From NCBI RefSeq assembly GCF_000010785.1, contig NC_013799.1:1550001-1614000 (forward strand): a stretch of DNA of 64,000 nt, in the 5' to 3' direction. Positions within the stretch are counted from its first letter, which is position 1; each line of letters opens with the position of its first letter. Of the stretch, positions 8,119-16,841 are shown piece by piece. This stretch comes from Hydrogenobacter thermophilus TK-6. GTDB lineage: Bacteria > Aquificota > Aquificia > Aquificales > Aquificaceae. The position numbers and the translations under genes are program-made. The notes below the pieces were generated by a model that made no database searches, had not been told where the DNA came from, and worked only from the letters and a program-made list of their open reading frames with translations.

Positions 8119-9228
8119 TTAAGGTATATCCTGCCTTACTACATCAAGCCTTGGGTCCTTGTGAGGTCTGTACTGCAGAGGTTCCACGAGAGGAACTCTG
8201 ACAATCTCTCTACCCTTTTCATCAAAGGCTATGACCTCGTTGGGACCCACAGCGAAGGAGTAAGGTATTCTTGGTGTTGAGCCAAAAAGGTGCAGCAAAG
8301 CTTGAAGTTCAGGTTCTTTACCCTCTCTCATAGCCATGTAAGTCTTCACTGCATGCTCCGCACCCGGTCCGAACATCTGTTTCAGGAATCTGATGGGTAC
8401 ATTTATGGGTGGTATGTAATAAACATTGGGCTCAAGACCTGTCTGGGGATAAATGGGCAGAGCAACCTTCTTTATGTGTACCAGAAAGTCTATGGGGTTT
8501 TCTGGTCTTGCCTTCTCCGGTGGGCTTATAAATCCCATCAGCCTTATCTTACCTATGCATGTTATTACGCACTGAGGTTGAAGTCCTTCCTCCACCCTTG
8601 GGAAGCATCCTATGCATTTTTGGGATATTCTCGCCACAAAGTTAAACATGGTTTTTTTGTAAGGACAGGCTTTTACACATTCCTGATAGCCTTCGCACCT
8701 CTCTGGGTCTATGAGGACTATGCCGTCCTCCTCCCTTTTGTATATGGCCTGTCTTGGGCATGCAGCAACACACGCGGGATAGGTACAGTGATTGCATATC
8801 CTCGGAAGGTAAAACATCCATATGGGATGAGGGAAGTTTTCAAGCACGGTTCCTATGTCCACAGGCTCATTCACCTCATCCTCCCCTATGTTGGGATACA
8901 TCCAGTCCATGTCTTCGGGCTTCCATCCCAAAACTCTCTCACCTTCGGGGGCATCAAAGACGGTCTTTTTATCTCCCTCTAGTAGTTCAAGAAGCTTTGC
9001 ATCCCATCCGAGGGGATAAAAACCCCAAGGCTTGGTCTCTACATTGTTCCAGAGCATGTACTCCTGACCCCTTCCCGATGTCCATGTGGTCTTGCAAGCT
9101 ATGGTGCATGTCTGACAGGCTATGCACTTGTTGAGGTCCATAACTACCGCAAACTGTTTCTTTGGTCTCTTTGGCTCGTAAGGATAGCTTACTTCCTTAC
9201 TTAGTTGCCAGTTAAACGCCTTAGCCAT
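8119..9228 (-). CDS. NarH/NXR-beta-type iron-sulfur subunit
   Basis: A 369-residue ferredoxin-like protein with four cysteine clusters: CIACQTCTIACK near the N-terminus, CNHCTYPACVAACPRQA, CEGYQECVKACPYKK and CIGCFPRVEEGLQPQCVITC. This order and spacing match NarH and related DMSO-reductase family beta subunits. In NarH the [3Fe-4S] motif contains a Trp between the first two cysteines; here it is Tyr (CEGYQEC). It should wire the alpha-subunit [4Fe-4S] cluster to the heme b subunit. It has no signal peptide and is presumably carried out by the Tat signal of the alpha subunit. ATG 9226-9228 has SD AGGAGG; the longer frame to 9324 overlaps the alpha gene and is rejected. Confidence 0.9.
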   Translation of the reverse strand: MAKAFNWQLSKEVSYPYEPKRPKKQFAVVMDLNKCIACQTCTIACKTTWTSGRGQEYMLWNNVETKPWGFYPLGWDAKLLELLEGDKKTVFDAPEGERVLGWKPEDMDWMYPNIGEDEVNEPVDIGTVLENFPHPIWMFYLPRICNHCTYPACVAACPRQAIYKREEDGIVLIDPERCEGYQECVKACPYKKTMFNFVARISQKCIGCFPRVEEGLQPQCVITCIGKIRLMGFISPPEKARPENPIDFLVHIKKVALPIYPQTGLEPNVYYIPPINVPIRFLKQMFGPGAEHAVKTYMAMREGKEPELQALLHLFGSTPRIPYSFAVGPNEVIAFDEKGREIVRVPLVEPLQYRPHKDPRLDVVRQDIP

Positions 9229-9239
9229 GATAAACCTCC

Positions 9240-12200
9240 TTACTTTACATACTCTCCCTTTAAATACTTTTTGAGCATTTCGTTGGCTGTCATGGGTCTG
9301 TAGCCAAGCCTTACAGGTCTCCACACACCTTTACCGCCTATGCCTCCGTCCTCCGCTTTGGCTATCTTGCAAAAGCCTTCCCTCGGTGCTCCTATAAGTC
9401 CATGTACATCAAGCTCAAAACCTTTGCCTATTATCTGACCCATGAGGTTCTTTCTGACAAGGGTATCCGTTTGATATGTAGGCTTAAACCAGCCTCTGGT
9501 GATTGACTGGTGGCTACCCCTTCTGTAAAGGGACTGGTAGCCTGTGTTCGGATTTTTGGCAAGTCCGTTGGGATTCTCCTTAGTTCCTCTCACAGAGCCG
9601 TGGGAGGAACCGTACATGTTGAACCATATCTTGGCACATCCCGGAGGTGTGTTGTTGGAGGCTCTTGCCCTCAGAAGCAGCCTTCCCACCTCGTAGTCTT
9701 CAGGTCTCTTCTGCCAGCCAGCAAAAGGTCTATCCTGAGGGTCCGCATCCACCCACACATAATCCCCATCTTGAATCCCCATCTTTTTGAGGTCTTTGGG
9801 GTTTATGTCTATGTAAGCCTCTGACACGAAGGGCATTCTCTTGTCGTGCCTGTATATGTCCCCGAAGGGTCCAAAGAGCAGCACTATTATGTCTGTATCT
9901 CCTGTAGTTGTGTGAGCTGAGTGTCTGTACTTGGGCGTGTGGACTATGTGGGTAGCACCGACGGTAACCATGAGAGGATGTTTGGTGTTGGGAAGCTTTT
10001 CCGGTGATACAAGAACGTTTCTTGCTTGCCTCCACTCGGTGCTTAAAAGAGCATCCTTCGCACTTAAGCCGTAGTCCTCTGGCTTTTTAGGTCTTAAAAG
10101 CGGGTGAGGTCTTGCCACTATCACATTAGGTTCGTGATGGGTGGAGTCTATGGGCTCTCTGTAAACGGGGAGGTTTTCTCCAGCATCCATAAACTCCGGC
10201 TCTTCCCTGTAAAACTCAAGCCTTCCACTTTTGGTGTACCAAGGCATGCCTTCCTTTGTCTGGTCCTCTCCCACATACTTGGGATAGCTTCTGGTCATTA
10301 TCAGGGACGGTATACCTTCGTGAGCCTTTTTGGCTATCTCCTCAAGCCTGTAGCCTCTCAGGTTGGAGGAAGCATTTATGACCCTCTGCACATAAACCAC
10401 ATCTTGCTTACCTTCCAGCACAAACTTCCAGTAATTTCTGAATCTTTCATCTCCCGTTAGCTCACTGAGCCTGTTTGCTACGATGGCAAAGGCTTCCGCA
10501 TCGTTCTTAGTATCAAAAAACCTTCTGTGCCCGGTTTTGGGCCACACGTAAACGAAGGGGTTTGTAACAGAGCCGGCTATGTCCCAGTACTTGTTTTCGT
10601 TCCACGCATCCACACCGAGAACTATGTCCGAATACTCGCAGGTCATGGACCACCACCACTCGTTGGTTACTATGCACTCTATCTTGGGAAGGGTGTTCAT
10701 GATGATGTTATACTGCCATTTGGCGTTTCCGAGTGCAGAATTGGCATCAACGAACCACACAAACTTGGTGGGTGTAGGCATGTGGGTTTTTCCCGTTATC
10801 AGATGCTCTCCCATATATTGGGGATGGTCGTCGTGAGAGTAGTAGTGAGCGGACTCGGGTTTCCAATAAAACTTCACTTTAGCAGGCTTTTCAGGGTCAA
10901 GCTCTATGTTGAAGGGGTCTTCCGCAAGATACTGGGGCGCACCGTTAAAGAGGGCGAGCCTAAAGTTGCCTGCATAAGAACCTATGTTTCCGGTAGCATG
11001 CCCTATGTTGTCCGTAAGAGCGCATATCATATACATGGCTCTGTCTTTCAGGTCCGCGTGCTGGTACTGGTTCACCCCCATACCCTGCGCAAGCTTCATG
11101 TTTCTCGGATGGGAAGCTATCTCCCTGGCAAGCTTCTCTATCTTCTTTGCTGGAACACCTGTTATGACCTCCGCCTGTTTGGGTGTGTAGCTCTTTTCAA
11201 AGAACTCAAGGTAAACTTGAAAGAGGGGCTTTACCTCCACCTCTTTGCCTTCAACGGTCTTTACCCTGTATGTGCCGTAAAGAGCCGGGTCTATGCCGAG
11301 CTTCCAGAAATCTTCTCCCACATGGTCTCTGGTTATCACCTTGGGTGAGTTGCTCTTAGTGTCCCATACCACGAAGTCATCCATGTCTCCCTTCCTTATG
11401 GGTTCCGGTATGTACTGTTTGTCCTGCTTGTAGAAGGGTGGGAGTGTCTCTCCGGGCTTAAAGACTACCGCCTTTTGCAAGGGTTGAGGCTGGTAGTTGG
11501 GTATTATATCCCTCGCTCTCAGTACCTTTCCGTTGTCCATCCTGACAAGCAGGGGCATGTCGGTAAAGCTCTTTACGAACCGCTCCTGATAGAGTTTCTC
11601 CTTCATTATTACATAAGCTATAGAAAGGGCTAAAGCCGTATCCGTTCCAGTCCTTACCACTATAAGCTCGTCGGAGGCTCTCGCGGTAGGCGAGTAGTCG
11701 TTGGATATGACTATCACCTTTGAGCCTTTTATCCTTGCTTCTGTGAGCCAGTGGCAGTCTGGCATCTTGGTGGTGAAGGGATTCATACCCCAGAGGATTA
11801 TTAATTTGGAATGCTCCCACATGCAGAGATCAAACTCCACATTCTGCTGACCAGAGACCATAGGATGTCCTGGTGCAAGGTCCGTGTGGAAGGCGTAGTT
11901 GTCCCATCCTCTTCCGCCAAGGGCTTTGTCAGGTCCCACACCCCTTATATGGCTATCAAGTAATGCCATCATGTTGGCAAATCTGTATGGTGATGTGTAT
12001 CTTACAACCGCAAGGAAAGGCATACTACCTCTGAACTTTAACACCCTCGTTCCCGCACCTTCCATTGCATCAAGCATAGGCTTTGGATAGTGTCCCTGGG
12101 CTTCAAGCCTCTTCCTTCCCTCTTCTCCGCTGTAAGTGGTAGCTATGTTTATCAGAGTCTTGGCTATTATATCCGCCACCTCGTCCCATGTAACCTTTAT

Positions 12201-12704
12201 GAACTTGTCTTTCCCCCTCTGGAAGTACTTTTCCAGAGGTTTGCCAGTAATGGGATCACGAGGAAAGCCTGCTTTGTACCACTCGTAAAATCCCCTCCTG
12301 ACCATGGGACCCTTCACCCTCCTGTCTCCGTAAAACCTCCTCATAAGAGCAAGACCTTTATTGCAACATCTTGGGTCCCACCTGTGAGAAGCCTTCAGTC
12401 CATAGATATCCGTAGCCTCTCCAAACTTATAAGTGGGTTCGATCCTCGTTATAACACCGTTCTTCACATGAGCGGTAAGCAGGCAGTTGTGGGTATCGTT
12501 GGGAGCGCAGAGGAAGGTAAAAGTGGCTTCTGACTTGAATATGTCCCTGTAGAACCTCTCCCAGTCTCTGTTGGGGTAGTAGGCAAGTGGGTTTTCTACC
12601 CTAACTACAGGCTCCATAACCCTGAAGGCAAAGGAGGGGCTTAGCATGGCGGTAAGCGAAAGCCCTCCCATCTTTAAAAGGTCCCTTCTCGTGAGGTCGC
12701 TCAT
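9240..12704 (-). CDS. NarG/nitrite-oxidoreductase-like molybdopterin alpha subunit, Tat-exported
   Basis: A 1154-residue molybdo-bis-PGD oxidoreductase. A twin-arginine signal (TRRDLLKMGGLSLTAML) is present, so the enzyme faces the periplasm. The [4Fe-4S] (FS0) site is C66-x3-D70-x3-C74 with C113 or C114, whereas E. coli NarG has H-x3-C-x3-C. The segment AFHTDLAPGHP places Asp275 at the molybdenum-ligand position of NarG. The N-terminal blocks CAPNDTHNCLL and ASHRWDPRCCNKGLALMRRF resemble what I remember of periplasmic NxrA of Nitrospira/anammox and related archaeal-type nitrate reductases. Direction of catalysis (nitrate reduction or nitrite oxidation) cannot be read from sequence; other oxyanions are possible. 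It is the first gene of a four-gene operon with a strong promoter. Confidence 0.85.
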   Translation of the reverse strand: MSDLTRRDLLKMGGLSLTAMLSPSFAFRVMEPVVRVENPLAYYPNRDWERFYRDIFKSEATFTFLCAPNDTHNCLLTAHVKNGVITRIEPTYKFGEATDIYGLKASHRWDPRCCNKGLALMRRFYGDRRVKGPMVRRGFYEWYKAGFPRDPITGKPLEKYFQRGKDKFIKVTWDEVADIIAKTLINIATTYSGEEGRKRLEAQGHYPKPMLDAMEGAGTRVLKFRGSMPFLAVVRYTSPYRFANMMALLDSHIRGVGPDKALGGRGWDNYAFHTDLAPGHPMVSGQQNVEFDLCMWEHSKLIILWGMNPFTTKMPDCHWLTEARIKGSKVIVISNDYSPTARASDELIVVRTGTDTALALSIAYVIMKEKLYQERFVKSFTDMPLLVRMDNGKVLRARDIIPNYQPQPLQKAVVFKPGETLPPFYKQDKQYIPEPIRKGDMDDFVVWDTKSNSPKVITRDHVGEDFWKLGIDPALYGTYRVKTVEGKEVEVKPLFQVYLEFFEKSYTPKQAEVITGVPAKKIEKLAREIASHPRNMKLAQGMGVNQYQHADLKDRAMYMICALTDNIGHATGNIGSYAGNFRLALFNGAPQYLAEDPFNIELDPEKPAKVKFYWKPESAHYYSHDDHPQYMGEHLITGKTHMPTPTKFVWFVDANSALGNAKWQYNIIMNTLPKIECIVTNEWWWSMTCEYSDIVLGVDAWNENKYWDIAGSVTNPFVYVWPKTGHRRFFDTKNDAEAFAIVANRLSELTGDERFRNYWKFVLEGKQDVVYVQRVINASSNLRGYRLEEIAKKAHEGIPSLIMTRSYPKYVGEDQTKEGMPWYTKSGRLEFYREEPEFMDAGENLPVYREPIDSTHHEPNVIVARPHPLLRPKKPEDYGLSAKDALLSTEWRQARNVLVSPEKLPNTKHPLMVTVGATHIVHTPKYRHSAHTTTGDTDIIVLLFGPFGDIYRHDKRMPFVSEAYIDINPKDLKKMGIQDGDYVWVDADPQDRPFAGWQKRPEDYEVGRLLLRARASNNTPPGCAKIWFNMYGSSHGSVRGTKENPNGLAKNPNTGYQSLYRRGSHQSITRGWFKPTYQTDTLVRKNLMGQIIGKGFELDVHGLIGAPREGFCKIAKAEDGGIGGKGVWRPVRLGYRPMTANEMLKKYLKGEYVK

Positions 12705-12747
12705 GTCTCACCTCCTGAATTGAATACTCACTTACTGACTTAGATCA

Positions 12748-12786
12748 CTTATAATCAATATAAGTTTTTCTTATAAATTTGTCAAG
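12748..12786 (-). promoter_or_regulatory. Promoter and palindromes upstream of the NarG/NXR-like operon
   Basis: On the minus strand TTGACA (12780-12785) and TATATT (12757-12762) are separated by 17 bp, a good sigma-70-type promoter about 50 bp before the start codon. The palindrome CTTAT-N7-ATAAG at 12748-12764 covers the -10. A second, half-conserved copy (CTTAT-N7-TCAAG, 12770-12786) covers the -35, centre to centre 22 bp. Related sequences occur upstream of the soeA-like gene at 42211-42248. Confidence 0.6.
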
Positions 12787-13001
12787 AAGTAAAGAGACTG
12801 TTTAAAAAATTCCCAATATCGCACTCCCAAGGCTTCCAGGCGTGCCATAGCTCTCAAAAGCAAAAGACACAATAAAAGGAGCGTGGTAAAGTCAGGGACT
12901 TTTGGGAAGAGTTCTTTTAGTCTTTCTTCCAGGTCTCTGAGGGAGAGGTTTTTTCTCAAGATTTTTTAAACGGGCTCAGTTTTATAAAGTAACAGTTAAA
13001 G
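12787..13001. other. Intergenic stretch without a supported gene
   Basis: Between the molybdoenzyme promoter and the ABC-transporter ATPase. A 62-codon minus-strand frame (12771-12959) fills most of it and has a Leu-rich centre, but its 3' end overlaps the promoter palindrome and I recognise no family. It may be a decayed fragment. No RNA structure or repeat is evident. Confidence 0.4.
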
Positions 13002-13670
13002 TCAGCTCGCTTTCACGCTTACTACTTCTCCGTCCCTTATCTCCACTATTCTATGCGCTCTTTCCGCAAGGTAAAGCTCGTGGGTAACCATAACTATTGC
13101 TGTCCCAGCTCTGTTTATTTCCTGAAAGATCTCCATAACCATCTGTGTATTTTTGCTGTCCAGATTGCCTGTAGGTTCATCCGCCAGTATTACCTCAGGG
13201 TCATTGGCTAAGGCTCTTGCTATGGCAACCCTTTGCATCTCTCCTCCTGATATTTGGTATATCTTCCTCATTTCCTTTTTACCAAGACCCAGCCTTTGGA
13301 GTAGCTGGCGAGCTTTCTCTTCAGCCTCTTGCCTGTCTATGCCTCTTTTGAGCATGGGGATCATGACATTTTCCAAAAGCGTAAACTCGGGAAGAAGGTA
13401 ATGAAATTGAAAAACAAAACCTATGCTCTCGTTTCTTATCTTGGAGATGAGCTTTCCCTTTGTGCCTTCTATCTCTTGCCCCTTGAAAAACACTTTGCCT
13501 TCCGTAGGAAAGTCCAAGAGCCCCATTATGTAGAGTAAGGAGCTTTTCCCCGACCCGGAAGCACCTATTATAGAAAGAAACTCTCCAGCATAAACCTTAA
13601 GACTTATACCCTTTAGTATCTCTTCATTTCTTATGCGCTTTTTAACATCAACAAGCTCTATAAGCACCAT
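13002..13670 (-). CDS. ABC exporter ATPase, LolD/MacB-type
   Basis: A 222-residue ATPase. Walker A is GASGSGKSS, the signature ISGGEMQR and Walker B VILADEPTGNLD; the ending ADEPTGNLD is typical of the LolD/MacB/FtsE group. It is coupled to the upstream permease gene: its ATG overlaps the permease TGA (TGATG at 13668-13672). Together with the MFP gene this forms a three-gene DevBCA- or MacAB-like exporter using mechanotransmission rather than a transport channel in the membrane. Substrate unknown. Confidence 0.88.
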   Translation of the reverse strand: MVLIELVDVKKRIRNEEILKGISLKVYAGEFLSIIGASGSGKSSLLYIMGLLDFPTEGKVFFKGQEIEGTKGKLISKIRNESIGFVFQFHYLLPEFTLLENVMIPMLKRGIDRQEAEEKARQLLQRLGLGKKEMRKIYQISGGEMQRVAIARALANDPEVILADEPTGNLDSKNTQMVMEIFQEINRAGTAIVMVTHELYLAERAHRIVEIRDGEVVSVKAS

Positions 13671-14914
13671 CAGCCACTTCTAAAGATGTCCACAGGATTT
13701 AGCTTGCTTGCTTTATAAGAGGGATAAAAGCTTGCCATGAAAGAGAAGAATATGGAAAATACAAAGGCATACAGGTAGTAAAGGGGGCTTCTATCCAGTA
13801 TAAAACCCTTAGTCCTTATGAGACCTTCCACTTCAAGCTTTACGGAAGAAAGGTACTCCTGAAGCCCATATCCCAGAAGGAACCCTAAGACCGCACCCAA
13901 GAAGCCTATTATAAATCCCTGAGCAAGAAACAAAAGGAGAATGTCCCTTCTGGTGTATCCCATCGCCATGAGTATGGCTATGTCCTTTTTCTTTTCCAGA
14001 ACCGTCATCATAATTATGTTAAAGATGCCAAAGGCAGAGACAGTTAGTATAGCAAACACTATCATGTAAGTTATGAGATTCTGTATCTTGAATATTTGAA
14101 GAAAGTTTATATACGCCCTCTGCCAGCTTTCCACATCATACTTTAAGCTCTTCTGAAGTTCCAAAGCTATTTTCTGTGCCTGGTTTACATCTTTGACTTT
14201 TATCACTATTTCATTAACCTCATCTACTCTGTCCATAAGTGCCTGCAAGGTTCTTATGTGCATATAAACCCTCGTATTATCTATGTTGGTTATACCCGAA
14301 TTGAAGAAGTCTTCCACCTTAAGAAGATAGGTTTGCCCGTTGGGAAGCACTAAAATCACCTTCCTTCCAGTTTCTCTTATTCCCAGGTCCTTAGCCACCA
14401 GCTTACCCAATATTACAGCATCCTTATTGGTTTTTAGACTTTCAAGCCTTTTGTATTCAAGGAATCTCTGTATAACCGACGCCTTTGGTTCCATATCCGG
14501 GTCTATGCCTATGAGCGTAACTGGTTTTTCCTTGGTTCCGTATTTTAGTATGCCTCTGACCACTAAGTGTGGAGCCACTCCTACCACATCTTCCCTTTTT
14601 TCTATGTCTCTGAGTATTTCCCTCCAGCCTATTATTTTGTCCTCTTCTTTGGGCTTGCTGGAGTAGACTTTCCACAGCGCATTAGGCTGGACCATCTTTA
14701 CTATTCTCTCCTCATCCGCATACTCTTTTGGTTTTATGCTTATGTGCGCTTCCAAGTCTATAACCTGCTGTATAAAGTAGTTTTGAAAGCCAAACATAAG
14801 GGAACTCATAACTATTAGTGCACCAACTCCTATGGCAACACCGCTTACCGACACCAATGTCTGCCTTTTCCTCTCAAGGAGAAGCTTGTAGGCTATAAAG
14901 ATAATGTAATTCAT
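13670..14914 (-). CDS. ABC exporter permease, FtsX/MacB-type
   Basis: A 414-residue protein with the four-helix FtsX plan: one N-terminal membrane span (about residues 20-43), a periplasmic domain of roughly 230 residues, and three C-terminal spans (about 270-400). The N-terminal stretch RKRQTLVSVSGVAIGVGALI and the C-terminal PSYKASKLNPVDIFRSG are typical of MacB/LolC permeases. It is fused to no ATPase; that role is filled by the downstream gene. Its ATG overlaps the MFP gene TGA (ATGA). Lipoprotein release (LolCE) is less likely because a periplasmic adaptor gene is present. Confidence 0.85.
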   Translation of the reverse strand: MNYIIFIAYKLLLERKRQTLVSVSGVAIGVGALIVMSSLMFGFQNYFIQQVIDLEAHISIKPKEYADEERIVKMVQPNALWKVYSSKPKEEDKIIGWREILRDIEKREDVVGVAPHLVVRGILKYGTKEKPVTLIGIDPDMEPKASVIQRFLEYKRLESLKTNKDAVILGKLVAKDLGIRETGRKVILVLPNGQTYLLKVEDFFNSGITNIDNTRVYMHIRTLQALMDRVDEVNEIVIKVKDVNQAQKIALELQKSLKYDVESWQRAYINFLQIFKIQNLITYMIVFAILTVSAFGIFNIIMMTVLEKKKDIAILMAMGYTRRDILLLFLAQGFIIGFLGAVLGFLLGYGLQEYLSSVKLEVEGLIRTKGFILDRSPLYYLYAFVFSIFFSFMASFYPSYKASKLNPVDIFRSG

Positions 14915-16032
14915 TCTACTACCACCTTATCCCCCTTTTTCAAACCTTCCAGAACCTCAAGATAACCGTTGACTTCCTCACCCACCTTGACAGGAACCTT
15001 GACCCTTCTCACTTTTTCGTACTTGTATACAAAGCCGTTCTTGTATGCCGACTTGGGTATAACGAGAGCTTTTCTGTCCTCTACAAGTATGTTAGCCTCA
15101 ACTGTGGCGTTGGCAGGCACTTCCGGGGGAAGATCAGCCACAGCCTTTACTTCAAGGGTCTTTTTATTCTTGTTAATCTCTCCCTCTATCAGCACCAATC
15201 TACCTTCAAAAACTCTGCCGGGATAAACATCAAGAGAGATATAAACCTTCATACCACTTTTTATAGAAGAAGCGTACTCTTCATCTACATTAAGCACTAT
15301 CTCTTTTGCATCACTTTCTCCCACGCTGAAGAGTTTGTTATCTTGACTTATGTGATTTATGTACTCTCCCACCTCCACATACTTGTTTAGCACCACACCA
15401 TTTATGGGGCTCTTTATGTAGTATTTGTCCAGCTCTTTCTTTATTCTCTCTACAGACGCACTAAGGAACCTCTCCTCCGATTCAAGAGCTTTAATGCTAT
15501 CTCTGTATGTTGTCAGTGCTTTCTCATACTCACTTTTGGCATTTTCGTAAGACCTTTTTGCCTCTTCGTACTGCTCTCTGGGTATTAGTCCCCTCTGTGC
15601 AAGGCTTTCCCTTCTGAAAAGGTATCTCTGTGCTTGTTCCATATTCCTCTTTGTTATTTCCACTTGCTTTTCAAGGCTCCTTCTGTAGTCTGAGTCTTCC
15701 CTGAGTCTCTCTTGTGATAACCTCAACCTCTCTTGTGCCTCCCTTAAGGATTCTTCAACTGGTCCTGCATCCATAACAGCTAATATCTCTCCTTTCCTTA
15801 CCTTATCTCCCTCTTTGACCCTTATCTCTTTGACATAACCAGATACCTCTGATCTTATTACCACATAGTTCCTTGGCTTTACATATCCCGAGGCATAAAT
15901 CACCTTCTTTATAGGTTTTTCCTCAACTGTGAAGACCTTAACATTGTTGCTTCTGTTAAATAATATCAGGAGGATGCTAACTGTGAGTATAACTCCTATG
16001 GGAAATAGTATCCTCTTCATAGAAGATAACAT
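14911..16032 (-). CDS. Periplasmic adaptor (HlyD/MacA-type membrane fusion protein)
   Basis: A 373-residue protein with an N-terminal membrane anchor (residues about 5-25), a split lipoyl domain (SGYVKEIRVKEGDKVRKGEILAVMDAG, and later YIKSPINGVVLNKYVEVGEYI), a long coiled-coil hairpin of about 100 residues between them, and a beta-barrel domain. It should link the inner-membrane ABC permease to an outer-membrane TolC-type channel. No TolC lies next to it; the one at 23.7 kb could serve both systems. The start follows the glycosyltransferase stop closely (TAAAATG), so the genes are one transcript. Confidence 0.86.
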   Translation of the reverse strand: MLSSMKRILFPIGVILTVSILLILFNRSNNVKVFTVEEKPIKKVIYASGYVKPRNYVVIRSEVSGYVKEIRVKEGDKVRKGEILAVMDAGPVEESLREAQERLRLSQERLREDSDYRRSLEKQVEITKRNMEQAQRYLFRRESLAQRGLIPREQYEEAKRSYENAKSEYEKALTTYRDSIKALESEERFLSASVERIKKELDKYYIKSPINGVVLNKYVEVGEYINHISQDNKLFSVGESDAKEIVLNVDEEYASSIKSGMKVYISLDVYPGRVFEGRLVLIEGEINKNKKTLEVKAVADLPPEVPANATVEANILVEDRKALVIPKSAYKNGFVYKYEKVRRVKVPVKVGEEVNGYLEVLEGLKKGDKVVVE

Positions 16033-16033
16033 T

Positions 16034-16822
16034 TTAAAGCGGTAAAAGGCTTTTTATAGCTTCAACAAAGCTGTTAAAAAGCCTATCTTTGTTTAAACAG
16101 TCTCTTTCTTTGCATGTATTGGGAAAGCATGGAGAGCAGGCAAGATTTAGACTTATCTGAAAAACCCTTTCTCCTATTGGCTTCCAAACTACTACATCTG
16201 TAGGTCCATAAAAGATAAAGGAGGGAAGTCCTACATAAGATGCCAGATGAGACACTCCGCTATCGTTGCCAACGAATAGTTTTGCACCCTTTAGGGCTTT
16301 TGCCATGTTTAAAGGGTCGCTCATCTGAACAAACCTTGACACATACCCTTTTATCCACTCGTCAGCTTCTCCCACAAGATATACAACCTCATAACCGTGC
16401 TTTCTAAGATACTCTTCTATCCTCAAAAAAAGGGCTATGTCTGGATTTTTCCGCATGGAACCGCTTGAAGGGTGTAAAACAGCTTTATCCATGAGGGGAT
16501 TATCACGAAGAGTGGGAAGGTTCAGCACCCGAGAGTAATTGCCATCCAGAGCAAGGGATTTAAGGTAATATTCAACTATCCACCTTCTTTCATCTGGGAA
16601 GGGCTTTATATTACCATCTACGCTTATGCTTATCACCTTGCTAAACTCTCTCTCAGGTATCTGGTAGTGCACTTCATCAACCCATCCCAATTCTTTGGCT
16701 ATCTTGAGGTAATCCGTGTTGCCTACAGCAAAGATTCTCTCCCCCCTCTTTTTCAGCAGTTCCAGCACAGGAAAGGTAAGCAGTGTATCACCAAGCCCAC
16801 CTCTTCTGTAAAAGAGTATCAC
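16034..16822 (-). CDS. Glycosyltransferase family 9 (heptosyltransferase-like)
   Basis: A protein of about 262 residues. The start VILFYRRGGLGDTLLTFPVLELL is the GT9 N-terminal beta-alpha unit with the G-G-L-G-D loop. The C-terminal half has GAKLFVGNDSGVSHLASYVGLPSFIFYGPTD, the ADP-sugar-binding block of this family. Members add heptose or related sugars to lipopolysaccharide core on the cytoplasmic face. I choose GTG 16820-16822 because family members begin right at this strand; ATG codons at 16850-16855 are in frame but would overlap glmS. It is shorter than WaaF/WaaC (about 330-350), so substrate is uncertain. Confidence 0.8.
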   Translation of the reverse strand: MILFYRRGGLGDTLLTFPVLELLKKRGERIFAVGNTDYLKIAKELGWVDEVHYQIPEREFSKVISISVDGNIKPFPDERRWIVEYYLKSLALDGNYSRVLNLPTLRDNPLMDKAVLHPSSGSMRKNPDIALFLRIEEYLRKHGYEVVYLVGEADEWIKGYVSRFVQMSDPLNMAKALKGAKLFVGNDSGVSHLASYVGLPSFIFYGPTDVVVWKPIGERVFQISLNLACSPCFPNTCKERDCLNKDRLFNSFVEAIKSLLPL

Positions 16823-16841
16823 AGAGCTATAATTTATTCCT
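16823..16841. promoter_or_regulatory. 19-bp divergent promoter, glycosyltransferase/glmS
   Basis: If the glycosyltransferase starts at GTG 16822, the gap is exactly 19 bp. A perfect TATAAT at 16828-16833 points toward glmS, 8 nt before its ATG, giving a leader of about 0-2 nt. No glmS ribozyme can fit in such a leader. The reverse strand offers TAAATT at a similar distance from the GTG. Confidence 0.5.

Noticed and set aside
10527-11348. 273-codon plus-strand frame inside the molybdopterin alpha subunit gene
   Set aside because: Lies entirely opposite a gene with strong family motifs; the composition is that of an antisense shadow and no motif is visible.
12741-12764. Classical Fnr box (TTGAT-N4-ATCAA) before the molybdoenzyme operon
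   Set aside because: Only a partial TTGAT is present and the second half does not match; the CTTAT/ATAAG palindrome describes the site better.
12771-12959. 62-codon minus-strand frame as a gene
   Set aside because: Overlaps the promoter palindrome of the molybdoenzyme operon, no SD of note, no known family; recorded only as part of the intergenic stretch.
16823-16841. glmS ribozyme or leader regulation
   Set aside because: The space before glmS is 19 bp; no ribozyme can fit.
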